A DNA stretch of 64,000 nucleotides from Diacronema lutheri (Eukaryota > Haptophyta > Pavlovophyceae > Pavlovales > Pavlovaceae). The stretch covers positions 276,001 through 340,000 of the forward strand of contig JAGTXO010000041.1 of NCBI GenBank assembly GCA_019448385.1, in the 5' to 3' direction. How positions within the stretch are numbered: position 1 is the stretch's first letter; each line of letters opens with the position of its first letter. Positions 54,929 to 64,000 of this stretch are shown piece after piece. The notes under the pieces were generated by a model that worked only from the letters and a program-made list of their open reading frames with translations, was not told the DNA's origin and ran no database searches. The translations under genes and the position numbers were made by a program.

Positions 54929-55947
54929 TCACGCATGTCACCCACGTATAGTTTGCCCACGCTCGAGGTACGCGATGAACGTGTTCGCGCTGGCCGACGG
55001 CAAGTTGTTCGACAAATTGACGCCGTCCTACCTCATCCTCGACGACTGCCCAGCCGTGCAGTCGCTCACCGCGCCGCCGACTGAATGGAGCACGATTGAG
55101 CGCATGATACAACTCCAGCGCAATCCTCCCACGCACGGCGAGCTGAAGGAGGCCGGCAGCCGCGAGCACCTCACCATCCACGTAGTGCAGCGCGAGCGTA
55201 GCGGGAAGTTGATCTTTGTCCACCCCGTAACCCGCCGCCCCGGCGCCGGTGCTCCGACCTGACGCGCGCACGCCGTCGCGCCGCCGTGCGCCCGCCGCCC
55301 TGCCGCCTCTTTCGCGCGCTGAGCAGCTCGGCGCCGACCGGCGCAGCACGGCGAACAGACCTCTCGAAGCGCGCGTCGGCAGCCGGCCTGCCCACGACGG
55401 CCGGCGAGGCGCGCCCTGCCGTCGAGCGAGCGCGGTGTCGGCCCTTGGCCTTCATCCTGCGCACGCTCGACGGCTCGGCTGCGCATCTGGCGGCGAGCAG
55501 CCACCACACGAAGCGGCGCTGCGCTCGCGCGCACAGCGCCCATCTCTCCTTTGCCGATTTTTCGGCCTGCTGATGTCCCGGTGTCCCCCCCCTCCCCCCC
55601 CCTTAAGTGGCTCACACCCATGACCCACTGGCGACCGACCGCCCGGTTCTCCTCTTCCAAAGAGCGCACGGCATCATCCTGCCCGCCGCGGGCTTCGGTC
55701 TGCGGGCTTTCGAGCACGGGCGTTATGTACCTGTCGTCCCCAACAACCACGGTTCGGAGCGTGCGTTGGAGCAGCACAAGCGCAGAGGCGCCAACCCCCG
55801 GGCGCATCATCGCCTAATGCATCCGACCAACGACATCAAAATCGTCGCCAAAGGGCGAAGGGATTTTCGAAACACAACGCGTAGAGGTAATTGGTGTTAA
55901 GGAAAAAAGTACCAGTACAAATTTTAAAGTACTTAGCATACGGAAAC
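54929..55947. other. Spacer between the two tandem copies
   Basis: This spacer is less repetitive than its surroundings. It contains a possible short coding segment at 54975-55262 and a second open stretch near 55607-55900. A C-run with a few Ts sits at 55586-55602. The last 110 bp before 55948 are AT-rich (TTTTAAAGTACTTAGCATAC near 55923-55942), similar in style to the promoter region of the first copy. Confidence 0.45.
54975..55262 (+). CDS. Hypothetical 95-residue protein or exon
   Basis: An open frame beginning MNVFALADGKLFDKLTPSYL and continuing with segments such as EWSTIERMIQLQRNPPTHG and LTIHVVQRERSGKLIFVHP. Its amino-acid composition is balanced, unlike the Ala/Arg-rich chance frames common here, which suggests it is or was part of a real gene. 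No family is recognised. It could be an exon of a larger gene or a remnant, because the surrounding spacer separates two recently duplicated copies. Confidence 0.3.
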   Translation: MNVFALADGKLFDKLTPSYLILDDCPAVQSLTAPPTEWSTIERMIQLQRNPPTHGELKEAGSREHLTIHVVQRERSGKLIFVHPVTRRPGAGAPT

Positions 55948-58900
55948 ATGCGTGCGTGGAGCGGCCTGTGGCTCCTCGCATCCGCGGCCGCGAGTGGCCG
56001 CGGTGACGCGCCCGGCCTGGCGGCGGCGGCAGGCGGCGCGGCCGAGCTGAGGCGCACGGCTGACGTCCCCGCGCCTTACGCTGCTCGCGCTCGCGCGGCT
56101 GACGTGGCGACCGCGCGCGCCGGCGGCAGCGCGCGCTCGGACGCGTCGCCGGCCGGCGCGCCGGAGCGGCCGGCCGGAGGGCTGACTTCCGCCGTCGCGG
56201 GCAGCCTGGCTTCCGCCGTCGCCGCTGCCGCCGTCGTCGAGGATGTCGCTGGCGGTGATGGCAAAACGGCCGACGCCGCCGCCGACGCCGACGGCAGCGG
56301 CGCCGACGCTGACGGCGCCGACGCTGACGGCGGCGGCGCCGACGCCGAGCCCTCGGGCGGCGCGCAGCGCGTGCGGCCTCGGTCGATCGTCTTCCGGCCG
56401 CGCGCGCCCAACGCGCTCGGCTTCCACACGATCCACATCGAGTGCATGCCCAACTCGGGGTGCACGCTGTTTGCCGAGTTCCTCTGCGGCCAGCTCCTCT
56501 CAACCGGCGCGGCCGTCGCCTGCTTCCCCGACATCTTCGACTGCACGGCGCTCGTGCCGCGCCGCGCGGACGAGTCGGCCGCGAGGCCGCACCACTACGT
56601 CGCGAAGGTGAAAACGTGGCCAATCTGGGGCGACGCGGCCGGGCGCGAGGTGGAGCCGCCGCCTGAGATCGAACGCTCGACGGGTACGCTCGCCGCGTGG
56701 GCGGAGGTGTCCCCGAGCGCTCACATCTTGTTTGGGCGCGACCCTCTGCAGAATTACTTGTCGCTCCGCTCAAAGGCCTTCTGCTCGGCATGCGGCGGCA
56801 TGCGCTCGCACTTTGCGCACCTCGACCGGCTCTTCGCGCGCGACTACGCGCCGTACGCCGCGCACGCCGACGCGCAGGCCGCCCTCTTTGCCGAGGGCCG
56901 TGCGCCGCCGCTCGCCGAAGCGCCGGCGGGTGCGGCGGGCGCGTCCTACGTTGGCGGTTACGCCGGGTACTGGGACGCGGTGCTCTTTGCGGAGGACATG
57001 GCCGAGCCGCGCGCCTTCCTGAGCATGCTCGCCGCGCTGCTCGGCCGGTCGGCTGTCGGGCACGAGCCGATCGGCGTTCGCCAGTTTGGAATGATGGGAT
57101 GGCAGGCGAGCAGCCGCAACGGCGCGCGTGCGTGCGCGCTTTGGCACGCACGCGCGCGCTCACCCGCGCGCGGGGCGCTGCTCGTTCGCGCGCGCCGCGC
57201 CTCGCAGGCGTACCAGCACAAGCGGCTCGCCGCGCACGACGCTGCGCTTGGCTACCGGTGGGCGGGGATTCCGGTCAACGGCAGCTCCGCGGGGCGCTAC
57301 TTTTCAAAGGGCAAAGCGCTCCGCTTTGGCTCGGGCAATTCGCGCATCATCTACGACAGCGCAAAGTCCTTCTACGCGCCCACGCCCAAGCGCGCCACGG
57401 CTGGCGAGCAGGGCCTCGCGCGCTTCCTCGCGCCCGCGATGGCGGCCGCATATGCAGGCGGCTGGCAGCGGCCGGCGCCGACCGGCGCACGCGGCCCGCC
57501 GCCCGCGTGGGGCACGAGCGCGGGCGCAGCGCCGGCGCATGTGGCCGCTGCCATCGTCGCGCAGGTTGGGCTCGTCGACACCGTGGCCGTCGACGAGTCA
57601 GTGGCGGACGGTGGCGCCGACGCGGCCGGCGCGGCCGCACTGCGCGCCGACGCCGCCGACGCCGCCGACGCGCGCGCGCCGGCGCTCTCGGCCGCGCTCG
57701 CCGCGCTCGGCCCGCGCCAGTGTGACGCCTGCCGCGGGGCGCAGGGCAGCCCGTGCCCAGCCGCGGCCGGCGCACCCGGCTCTGCGCCCGCGCTGAGCGG
57801 CCCCGCCGTGCAGCTCTTCGGCACGCTGACGCTGCACGCGCCGCGCGCGGAGCGGGCGCGGGCGAGCGCGGCCAGGGTGGCGCGGCTGCGCGCGGCGCCG
57901 CGCGCCTTTTTTCCGGCGCTGCCCGCGCCCGGCACTGGCCGGTACCACGGCGTCTTTCCCGCGGATGACCTCACGCGCTACGCGCAAGGCCGCGCGCGTG
58001 CGGACGTGGACGCGGAGCGCGCGGCGGATGCGGCGCGCGCGCGTGCGCGCGCGCGCGGCGCGCCGGATGGCGACACGGCGCGTGCGCCGGACGGCGCGTC
58101 TCCGGACGGCGCGGCGCGCGGCGCGGACGTGGACGCTGGCGGCGGCCGCGAAGGCGAGCGCAGCTGCGCGCCGCTCCCGCCCGCGACGCTGTGCGCCATC
58201 GCGCTCGTCGCGCTGCTCGTCGCCGGCAGCTGCTGCGCGCGGCTCTGCGCGAGCGGAGGCGAGGGCGGCGGCGCAGGCGGGTACCAGCGGCTGGGCGGCG
58301 GCAATGGCGGCGGCAATGGCGGCGGCAATGGCGGCGGCAATGGCGGCGGTCCGAACGGCGCGCGCGACCGCGCGCGCGGCCGCGCGGCCGCGCTCGCGCT
58401 CGTCACGCTCATCGGCGCGGGCGCGCTGCGTGCGCGCGCGCGCGCGTGCGCGCGCACGCGCTCAGCGCGCGGTGACGGCGGCGGCGGCGGCGGCGCGGCG
58501 GCCGCACCGATGCGCGGCGGCGCGGCAGCGCGCGCGGCGGCGCGCGCGCGCGGCCTCGCGCCGCTCGAGCTGGCCGCGGCGCGCGCGGCGGCGGGCGCGC
58601 GCGAGCGCTCGACGCTCGCGGACGTGGGCCTTGGGCCGGGCTGCGGCGAGGGCGGCAGCGCGGTGTTTGACGCGAGCTCGCCCCTCTCTCTCGCGCTCTG
58701 CGCACCGCCGCTCGCGCGCGCGGCGGCGCCGGTGCCGCGCGCGGACGGCAACGGCAACGGCGCGTCGGCCGCGTGGGCGTTCCCGCCGCTGCGCGTGTGC
58801 GTCGCGCCGAGTGGGAGCGTCGTGTCGGCGAGCTTGCTGCCGCCGCTGCCACCGCTGCCGCCGGCCGCGCCCGGCGCGGCGGCCGGTGCGACGGGCGCGG

Positions 58901-60243
58901 GCGACGTAGTCATCGGGGCGGATTGGCCCGGCGGTGGCGCGGGTGGGCCGGTGGGCGTGCTGTGGCCCCTCTCCCGCCGTGCCGCGGTGAGCTACACGCA
59001 CTTTGTCTCGTCGCTGCTCGTGCTCTTCGCGGCGGCGCACGACGCGGGGCTGCTCACGCCGCCGCGCGCGCGCCTGCCCGGCGCCGACGCTGGTGCCGAC
59101 GGGTGGGCGCGCGCGCGCGGGCTCGCGGTTGTCGTCGACCCGCGCGGGTACGCGCGGCCGGGCGTGCCGGCGTCGGGGCTGCAGCCGCGCTTTGCGCAGC
59201 TCGTGCGCGCGCTCTTTGGCCGCGTCGATTTCATCCGGGCGCCCGCCGTGACGGCGGTGGGCGGCGCGCCGCTGTGCACGCGGCTGCCCTCCCTCGTGTA
59301 CGGCGGCGGCGCGCTCGGGATGGGCAACGTGTGGGACTACTTTGCCGACGGCACGCGCGCGCGACGTTGGCGCGCGCGCGAGCTGGTGCCGCTCTTCCAG
59401 TCGCTCGCCTTCGAGCGCTTCGCCGTGCCGCCCATCGGCGCGAGCGCCGACGCGGCAGACGCGGCGGCGCTCGCCGCGCTGCGCCTGCTCGACGGCCGAA
59501 CGGCCGACGGCGGCGGGGAGGTCGGCGTCGATGGAAGCGTTGGCGGCGGGGTCGGTCCGCTCAAGCTCGTGCTCATCGAGCAGCGCGCGGGCGCGCGCGC
59601 GCGCATCGCCAACGTGGCCGAGCTCGTCGCCGTCGTGCGCACCCTCGCCGCCGAGACGCGCGCGTTCCGCCTCGAGGGCCGCGTGCTCTCGCTGCGCGCG
59701 CTGCCCGTCAAGGACGTGCCGCGCGTCCTCGCGGCGGCGGCGGCGCTCGTGGGCGTCGAGGGCTCGGCGCTCGCGAACGCGGTGTTCCTCAAGCCGGGCG
59801 GCGCGCTGCTCAGCGTCAAGCCGTACCCGCTCTGCGACTCCGATGGCTTCACGGCCGACGCATCGCAGTTCCTCGCCGACGGCAGCGACGGCCGGCGCGC
59901 GCCGCACGCGGGCAACCAGATGTTCGGGCTGTACGGCACCTTTGAAAAGCTCGCACTCGCGTGCGCGCAGCCGCTCCACCTGCTGCCCATCTGCGCGCCG
60001 CGCGAGGCCGTCGAGTTCGCATTCGAGCGCACCGGCCCGACCGCGCTCGCGCTCCGGCACGGTCGGACCGATGCGCGCGGGCTGCCGCTGCTCGACCACG
60101 CGGCGTACGCGTCGCCATCGTTGCTCATGCGGCACGCGTGGTACGCGCGCTCGGTCGCGCGCGTCCACGTCGCGACGGCCGCGTTCCGCGCGGCGCTGCA
60201 CGCGCTGCACACGCTTTGGGTCGCCGAGCGCCTGCTCGAGTGA
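55948..60243 (+). CDS. Sulfotransferase-like domain fused to a GT61-type glycosyltransferase
   Basis: A frame of 1431 residues from the ATG at 55948. It starts with a signal peptide (MRAWSGLWLLASAAASG) and a low-complexity stretch. A sulfotransferase-like domain covers about 140-480: P-loop-like PNSGCTLFAEFLCGQLL near 167 and GRDPLQNYLSLRSKAF near 264, which fit the 5'-phosphosulfate and 3'-phosphate binding motifs of PAPS enzymes. Hydrophobic spans occur near 743 (LCAIALVALLVAGSCC) and 812. The C-terminal 480 residues resemble GT61/EOGT-type transferases: IANVAELVAVVRTL, LPVKDVPRVLAAAAALVGVEGSALANAVFLKPGGALLSVKPY. Probable role: modifying surface or secreted glycans in the Golgi. An acceptor-like site (CCTCGCAG) at 57200-57207 hints at one unresolved in-frame intron, but no matching donor fits the phase. 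Confidence 0.75.
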   Translation: MRAWSGLWLLASAAASGRGDAPGLAAAAGGAAELRRTADVPAPYAARARAADVATARAGGSARSDASPAGAPERPAGGLTSAVAGSLASAVAAAAVVEDVAGGDGKTADAAADADGSGADADGADADGGGADAEPSGGAQRVRPRSIVFRPRAPNALGFHTIHIECMPNSGCTLFAEFLCGQLLSTGAAVACFPDIFDCTALVPRRADESAARPHHYVAKVKTWPIWGDAAGREVEPPPEIERSTGTLAAWAEVSPSAHILFGRDPLQNYLSLRSKAFCSACGGMRSHFAHLDRLFARDYAPYAAHADAQAALFAEGRAPPLAEAPAGAAGASYVGGYAGYWDAVLFAEDMAEPRAFLSMLAALLGRSAVGHEPIGVRQFGMMGWQASSRNGARACALWHARARSPARGALLVRARRASQAYQHKRLAAHDAALGYRWAGIPVNGSSAGRYFSKGKALRFGSGNSRIIYDSAKSFYAPTPKRATAGEQGLARFLAPAMAAAYAGGWQRPAPTGARGPPPAWGTSAGAAPAHVAAAIVAQVGLVDTVAVDESVADGGADAAGAAALRADAADAADARAPALSAALAALGPRQCDACRGAQGSPCPAAAGAPGSAPALSGPAVQLFGTLTLHAPRAERARASAARVARLRAAPRAFFPALPAPGTGRYHGVFPADDLTRYAQGRARADVDAERAADAARARARARGAPDGDTARAPDGASPDGAARGADVDAGGGREGERSCAPLPPATLCAIALVALLVAGSCCARLCASGGEGGGAGGYQRLGGGNGGGNGGGNGGGNGGGPNGARDRARGRAAALALVTLIGAGALRARARACARTRSARGDGGGGGGAAAAPMRGGAAARAAARARGLAPLELAAARAAAGARERSTLADVGLGPGCGEGGSAVFDASSPLSLALCAPPLARAAAPVPRADGNGNGASAAWAFPPLRVCVAPSGSVVSASLLPPLPPLPPAAPGAAAGATGAGDVVIGADWPGGGAGGPVGVLWPLSRRAAVSYTHFVSSLLVLFAAAHDAGLLTPPRARLPGADAGADGWARARGLAVVVDPRGYARPGVPASGLQPRFAQLVRALFGRVDFIRAPAVTAVGGAPLCTRLPSLVYGGGALGMGNVWDYFADGTRARRWRARELVPLFQSLAFERFAVPPIGASADAADAAALAALRLLDGRTADGGGEVGVDGSVGGGVGPLKLVLIEQRAGARARIANVAELVAVVRTLAAETRAFRLEGRVLSLRALPVKDVPRVLAAAAALVGVEGSALANAVFLKPGGALLSVKPYPLCDSDGFTADASQFLADGSDGRRAPHAGNQMFGLYGTFEKLALACAQPLHLLPICAPREAVEFAFERTGPTALALRHGRTDARGLPLLDHAAYASPSLLMRHAWYARSVARVHVATAAFRAALHALHTLWVAERLLE

Positions 60244-60509
60244 AGCATGCGCCGTGTGCGGACGCACGCACGTCGTGCACCCAGTCCGCCCGTGCAACCG
60301 CTCACGGGCAGACCTGGGCAGGGCGCTCGGTCGAAGGGAGCGCAAACAGCTGACGCGCGATCGGCGGCGCGCTGGTGCGCAGGCCCGGTCGGTGGTGACG
60401 AGATTGACGGCGCCAGCCCGGTCGACAGCGACGGAAATGGCGACGAGAGCGACGATCCTGGCGACGACACGGCCGACGATGGCGGCGGCTTGGGCCGCGG
60501 AGACGGCGG

Positions 60510-60540
<31 letters not shown>

Positions 60541-60616
60541 GAGAACGACGACGACAGCCGCCGCGCGCGCCGTGTGGGGCGCCGGCGGGTCGGCTGAGGC
60601 GACCGAGCCGCGAGGC
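60244..60616. other. Intergenic region with Gly/Asp-coding repeats
   Basis: Downstream of the fusion gene. It contains GGCGAC and GGCGGC repeats at about 60420-60560, open in several frames. No convincing gene is seen. Confidence 0.4.
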
Positions 60617-60990
60617 GGCAGCACCGCCGGCTCCGCTGCCAGCCACACGCGGCAGCACCGCCGGCTCCGCTGCCAGCCACACGCGGCAGCACCGCCGGCT
60701 CCGCTGCCAGCCACACGCGGCAGCACCGCCGGCTCCGCTGCCAGCCACACGCGGCAGCACCGCCGGCTCCGCTGCCAGCCACACGCGGCAGCACCGCCGG
60801 CTCCGCTGCCAGCCACACGCGGCAGCACCGCCGGCTCCGCTGCCAGCCACACGCGGCAGCACCGCCGGCTCCGCTGCCAGCCACACGCGGCAGCACCGCC
60901 GGCTCCGCTGCCAGCCACACGCGGCAGCACCGCCGGCTCCGCTGCCAGCCACACGCGGCAGCACCGCCGGCTCCGCTGCCAGCCACACGC
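60617..60990. repeat. 34-bp minisatellite, 11 copies
   Basis: Eleven nearly perfect copies of a 34-bp unit beginning GGCAGCACCGCCGGCTCCGC and ending TGCCAGCCACACGC. The period is not a multiple of three, so all frames cycle through the array, and it is unlikely to be coding. It lies between the fusion gene and the poorly resolved gene to the right. Confidence 0.95.
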
Positions 60991-61255
60991 GGCGGCGCGG
61001 CGACACGCTGCGCGCGCATCCGCCCGCGCGCGCGCGCGCGGCCCTCCGCGCCCGGGCGCGCCGCGCTAGCCGGGGCGCGCTACTGCCACAGCAACCTCGC
61101 GACGCCGCACTCTTGCGGCGGCGGACGCTGGGCTGCGGGGCGACGGCGCGCACCGGCTCGCGGCTGTCGTACACCGCCGCGGCGGCAGCTTCCCACCGGC
61201 GTGCGCGCGCGCCCGCTCCACCGCCGGCCCTGTCCGGGGGGTCGGGCTCTTCACT
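60991..61255. other. Intergenic or 5' flank, GC-rich
   Basis: Very GC-rich DNA between the 34-bp array and the first plausible exon of the next gene. No gene or motif could be supported. Confidence 0.35.
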
Positions 61256-63660
61256 TTGGCGCTGCACGCGATCGCCGCGCTCTTCCTCTTCGTGTGCGCG
61301 TTATTGCGCGTCGAGCACGGCGCGCCGATGACGACTGGTTCAGCCGAGGGGCGCGAGACACGCTTCTTTGCGTTTCAAGAGGGGCTCGCGCTCCGGCGTT
61401 GGCCGATGGTTCGCGTCGCGCGCGGCATGGGCGGCGGCGCCACAGGCGTGCGCGCCAACTGCGTCGTCCTCGGCACGGCACGGACGGTCCTGTACGTCGC
61501 GGCGGCAGTCGCGGGCGAGAAGCGCTCGGCGCCACCCGCCTAGTCGACCGTCGGCCACATGGCCATTCTCGCAGCCGGCGCCTGCGCGCTGTGGCCGTCG
61601 CGGCGCGCAGTCCTCGTCGGTTGGCTCGCGTCGCGCGGCAAAGCGGGCTCGTCGGCGATCGCCATCTCGAGCCTGATGGTCGGTGGCTCGGCGGAGGCGG
61701 TGCTCGCGCGGAGCCGTGCGCTGCTGCGCGCCGTCTCCGCCGAGCAGCTCCGCGCGACCGACTTTGCGACCGCCTTTGTGCCGGCGGACGCGGCGTCTCG
61801 CACTCGGCGCGCGTGCGCGGGCGAGACTGGCGCTTCCGTCTCGCACTCGTGTGCGCGTGCGCGGGCGAGACTGGCGCTTTCGTCTCGCACTCGTGTGCGC
61901 GCGCGCGGGCGAGACTGGCGCTTTCGTCTCGCACTCGTGTGCGCGCGCGCGGGCGAGACTGGCGCTTTCGTCTCGCACTCGTGTGCGCGTGCGCGGGCGA
62001 GATTGACGCTTTCGTCTCGCACTCGTGTGCGCGCGCGCGGGCGAGACTGGCGCTTTCGTCTCGCACTCGTGTGCGCGTGCGCGGGCGAGATTGACGCTTT
62101 CGTCTCGCACTCGTGTGCGCGCGCGCGGGCGAGACTGGCGCTTTCGTCTCGCACTCGTGTGCGCGTGCGCGGGCGAGACTGGCGCTTTCGTCTCGCACTC
62201 GTGTGCGCGCGCGCGGGCGAGACTGGCGCTTTCGTCTCGCACTCGTGTGCGCGTGCGCGGGCGAGACTGGCGCTTTCGTCTCGCACTCGTGTGCGCGCGC
62301 GCGCGGTGGCGTGCAGTGCGCTTGGAATGCGCTGAAGAGCGATGGGCTCGAACGCGCGGTTGGCCTGCCCAGCGGGCGGTGGCGTGCGGTGCGCTTAGGA
62401 CGGGCCGAGGAGCGGTGGGCTCAAACGCGCGGTTGGCGTTCCCCGCCGCGCGCCGCGCCGCCGGCTCACTGCATGACCGCCGCCGCCGCCGTCTGCGCGC
62501 CGCTTCGCGCGGCGCGTGACGTGGCAGCTGGCAAGCGGATGCCGCGTCAACGTGGGACGCGCTCGTCGAGTGGTGCGACGATTTCAAACGGCAGCATGGC
62601 CGCTGGCCGCTGCTACGGGTCGATCGCCTCTGCGTCCTTCCGCTGTGGTGTGTCGTCGAGCTGTGGTGCTTCCTCGCGGTGAGGCGCGCTGCGCGTGCCG
62701 CGTGCGTCGCGCCGGCCTCTCCGCTGGCCTCACAGGCCGACAGCGCACCTCACGCTCACGCGCGGCGCGACGCGCGCGCCGTACGCCGCAGATGGGCGGC
62801 GATCCGGCGCATGTCATCCTGCGCGACACGCGCCGCGCGCCCGACCGCGCGGGGTTGGCGTCGGCCGCGCGCACCAGCCAGCGCGCGGCCATGTCCGACG
62901 CGGCGCAGCCGGTCGACACGGCGACGGCCGCTGCACCGGCGGAGGGCGCGTGCGAGCCCGTCGAGACGATGACGTGCGTCGGCGGAGGCAGTGCGGCGTC
63001 CCGCCACGCCGCGCGCCGCACGGTCGCGTTCGCGCGCGGCTGGCTCTGCGCGCTCGGCTGGCTGCGCGCAGCGCGGCGCAGAGCGCGCCGCCCCTTGCGC
63101 GACGGCGCGCGGCTGCTCGTTGCGGTCGAGCGCGCCACCCCTCGCACAGTGGCGAGTGGCTGCCCGTTGCGGTCGAGCGCGCCACCCGGCGGCGCGCACA
63201 GATGGGCCGCGTTGGCGCGTGCGGCCCGCTGCCGTCGCTCGAGGAATTGATCGCGCGCTTCGACGCGCGCGCAGCCGAGTGCTCGGCGAGCGGCGGCCGC
63301 GAGCGGCTGCTCGACCTGGTCATGGCGTACCCGGGCGGGCTCGAGCGCTTTCACCGCGAGGTGGAGGTCGTGCTGCTGCGCTGCGCGTGTCCGATGGGTG
63401 TTGCACGGCGCACACACACCCTGCGCGTGGGTGGGAATGGGCGTGTGCCCCCCGATGCGCGCGCGAGGGGCGACGTTGTAGCCTCGGATTTCTTGGACAA
63501 TGCCACAGCGCTGTCAGTGCCGCTCGCGGCGGTGCGGCGTGCAATTCACAGTCCAGAGACAAGTTGGCGAGCTGCTTCAGCGGGGGTAGATGACTGTGGT
63601 CCGTCGCTGCTTGAGGCGCATCCGTACGAATGCGCCGACGGACAGGCCGACGAGAGCTAG
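61256..63660 (+). CDS. Hypothetical multi-exon gene, structure partly resolved
   Basis: Several stretches on the plus strand look like exons of one gene. A hydrophobic piece at about 61256-61330 (ALHAIAALFLFVCALLRVEHG) and a helical piece at 61560-61800 (SAEAVLARSRALLRAVSAEQL, ATDFATAFVPADAA) may be the 5' part. Better supported are 62528-62678 (TWDALVEWCDDFKRQHGRWP, LPLWCVVELWCFLA, donor GTGAGG), 62792-63118 (MGGDPAHVILRDTRRAPD onward) and 63202-63660 (LPSLEELIARFDARAAE, RLLDLVMAYPGGLERFHREVE). Introns 62679-62791 and 63119-63201 are consistent in phase. A 44-bp minisatellite would sit in an upstream intron. No family is recognised. The 3' end overlaps the minus-strand gene by about 84 bp, so the last exon may be mis-ended. 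Confidence 0.4.
61823..62306. repeat. 44-bp minisatellite, 11 copies
   Basis: Eleven copies of a 44-bp unit starting GAGACTGGCGCTTTCGTCTC. Two variants of the junction (GCGTGCGC and GCGCGCGC) largely alternate, and two copies carry GATTGACG in place of GACTGGCG, indicating growth by a two-unit block. Each unit contains GTGTGCGC, which could act as a cryptic splice donor on the plus strand. Confidence 0.95.
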
Positions 63661-64000
63661 GCCGCCCACCCCGCCCACGACGCTGCCGATGATCACACCC
63701 ACCCGGCTGGTCGTCAAAACGTCATCCGCAAAGGGAGGAGACGGCGAAGGGGAAGGCAGGCGAGACGGCGACGGCGGCAAGGGGGACGGGCTCGGAGGAA
63801 GCGATGGCGGCGGCGAGGGCGGTGGCAACGGGCTTGGCTAGTAGTCTGGGCGAACGCGAAGGGAGCGTTTCGCGGCAAACCTGGCCAGGCCGATCGATAA
63901 AGTAGACCTTGGGGACACCTGGCTCCAATTTTGAGCGACTTTGGCCCGGTGGGTCTTGCGCGACGGTCGCGCGAGCGTGTCGGACGGCCTAACGAGGCGC
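63577..64000 (-). CDS. C-terminal end of a proline-rich single-pass membrane protein, partial
   Basis: The last exon (63837-63577) and part of the preceding one (from beyond 64000 to 63919) on the minus strand, joined in phase 0 across an intron with donor GTGTCC and acceptor CTACTAG. The terminal exon encodes a Ser-Pro-rich stalk (PPSLPPSPSPLPPSPSRLP), one membrane span (VGVIIGSVVGGVGGLALVGL) and a short basic cytoplasmic tail (RMRLKQRRTTVIYPR). This is a typical end for an algal cell-surface or cell-wall-anchoring protein with a large extracellular part, which would lie to the right of the window. No function can be given from this piece. The preceding exon fragment is ambiguous because only 82 bp are visible. 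Confidence 0.7.

Noticed and set aside
57128-57207. Intron in the sulfotransferase-like domain ending at CCTCGCAG
   Set aside because: The acceptor looks good and the preceding residues are Arg/Ala-rich, but no GT donor gives a matching phase. Left unspliced.
60247-60597. Acidic Gly/Asp-rich frame after the fusion gene
   Set aside because: The coding look comes from GGCGAC repeats and no conserved segment is present.

Overview
The window is 64 kb of very GC-rich nuclear DNA from a unicellular eukaryote. Genes have short GT-AG introns, many of them carrying C-homopolymer tracts. The protein set includes eukaryotic housekeeping genes (CDC48, UAP56/SUB2, CK1, a DEAH helicase, an SVP26/TEX261 protein), a flagellar dynein-regulatory subunit (DRC5), F-box/ankyrin and F-box/kelch proteins, a receiver-cyclin fusion, and proline-rich surface proteins. 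This mix suggests a flagellated microalga; a haptophyte is my best guess, but that rests on composition and gene style, not on a diagnostic marker. I saw no tRNA, rRNA, CRISPR or intact transposon. Most exon boundaries below were derived by hand from GT-AG sites, reading phase and family alignment.

Layout. 1-4.9 kb: 3' part of a large Ala/Gly-rich gene (+). 5.0-9.1 kb: F-box/ankyrin (+), CX5R phosphatase (-), IF1-like mitochondrial protein (+), DRC5 (-). 9.2-16.7 kb: one 2523-residue IQ-motif/helical protein (+). 17.2-22.4 kb: DEAH helicase (-), flanked by minisatellites. 22.8-26.5 kb: CDC48 (+) and a dienoyl-CoA isomerase with a peroxisomal-type C-terminus (+). 26.6-34.4 kb: GT25-like membrane glycosyltransferase (-) and a long WD40 protein (-). 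34.4-38.5 kb: UAP56 helicase (+) and a TIR-domain protein with an acylation-type N-terminus (-). 38.8-44.7 kb: receiver-cyclin fusion (-), small unknown gene (-), F-box/kelch (+). 44.8-48.3 kb: TEX261/SVP26 (-), unknown protein (+), casein kinase 1 (+). 48.7-52.5 kb: polytopic membrane protein (+). 53-60.2 kb: a partial tandem duplication, with a broken short copy followed by a full sulfotransferase-like/GT61 fusion gene. 60.2-64 kb: two minisatellites, a poorly resolved multi-exon gene (+) and the end of a proline-rich membrane protein (-).

The genes are independent units, not operons, but they are packed tightly. Several neighbours are head to head with fewer than 100 bp between start codons (phosphatase/IF1, DRC5/IQ protein, WD40/UAP56, small gene/kelch, TEX261/unknown), implying shared promoters. 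Themes are protein quality control and ubiquitin (CDC48, two F-box proteins), RNA handling (DEAH, UAP56), secretory-pathway and cell-surface glycan modification (TEX261, GT25-like, sulfotransferase-GT61), and signalling (CK1, TIR, receiver-cyclin).

The most interesting items are the two-component receiver fused to a PHO80-type cyclin box, the sulfotransferase-GT61 fusion with its frameshifted tandem copy, a splice-donor preference for GTGCGC, a perfect 45-nt inverted repeat crossing an intron acceptor, and a minisatellite that appears to have grown from the last codons of the DEAH helicase gene.
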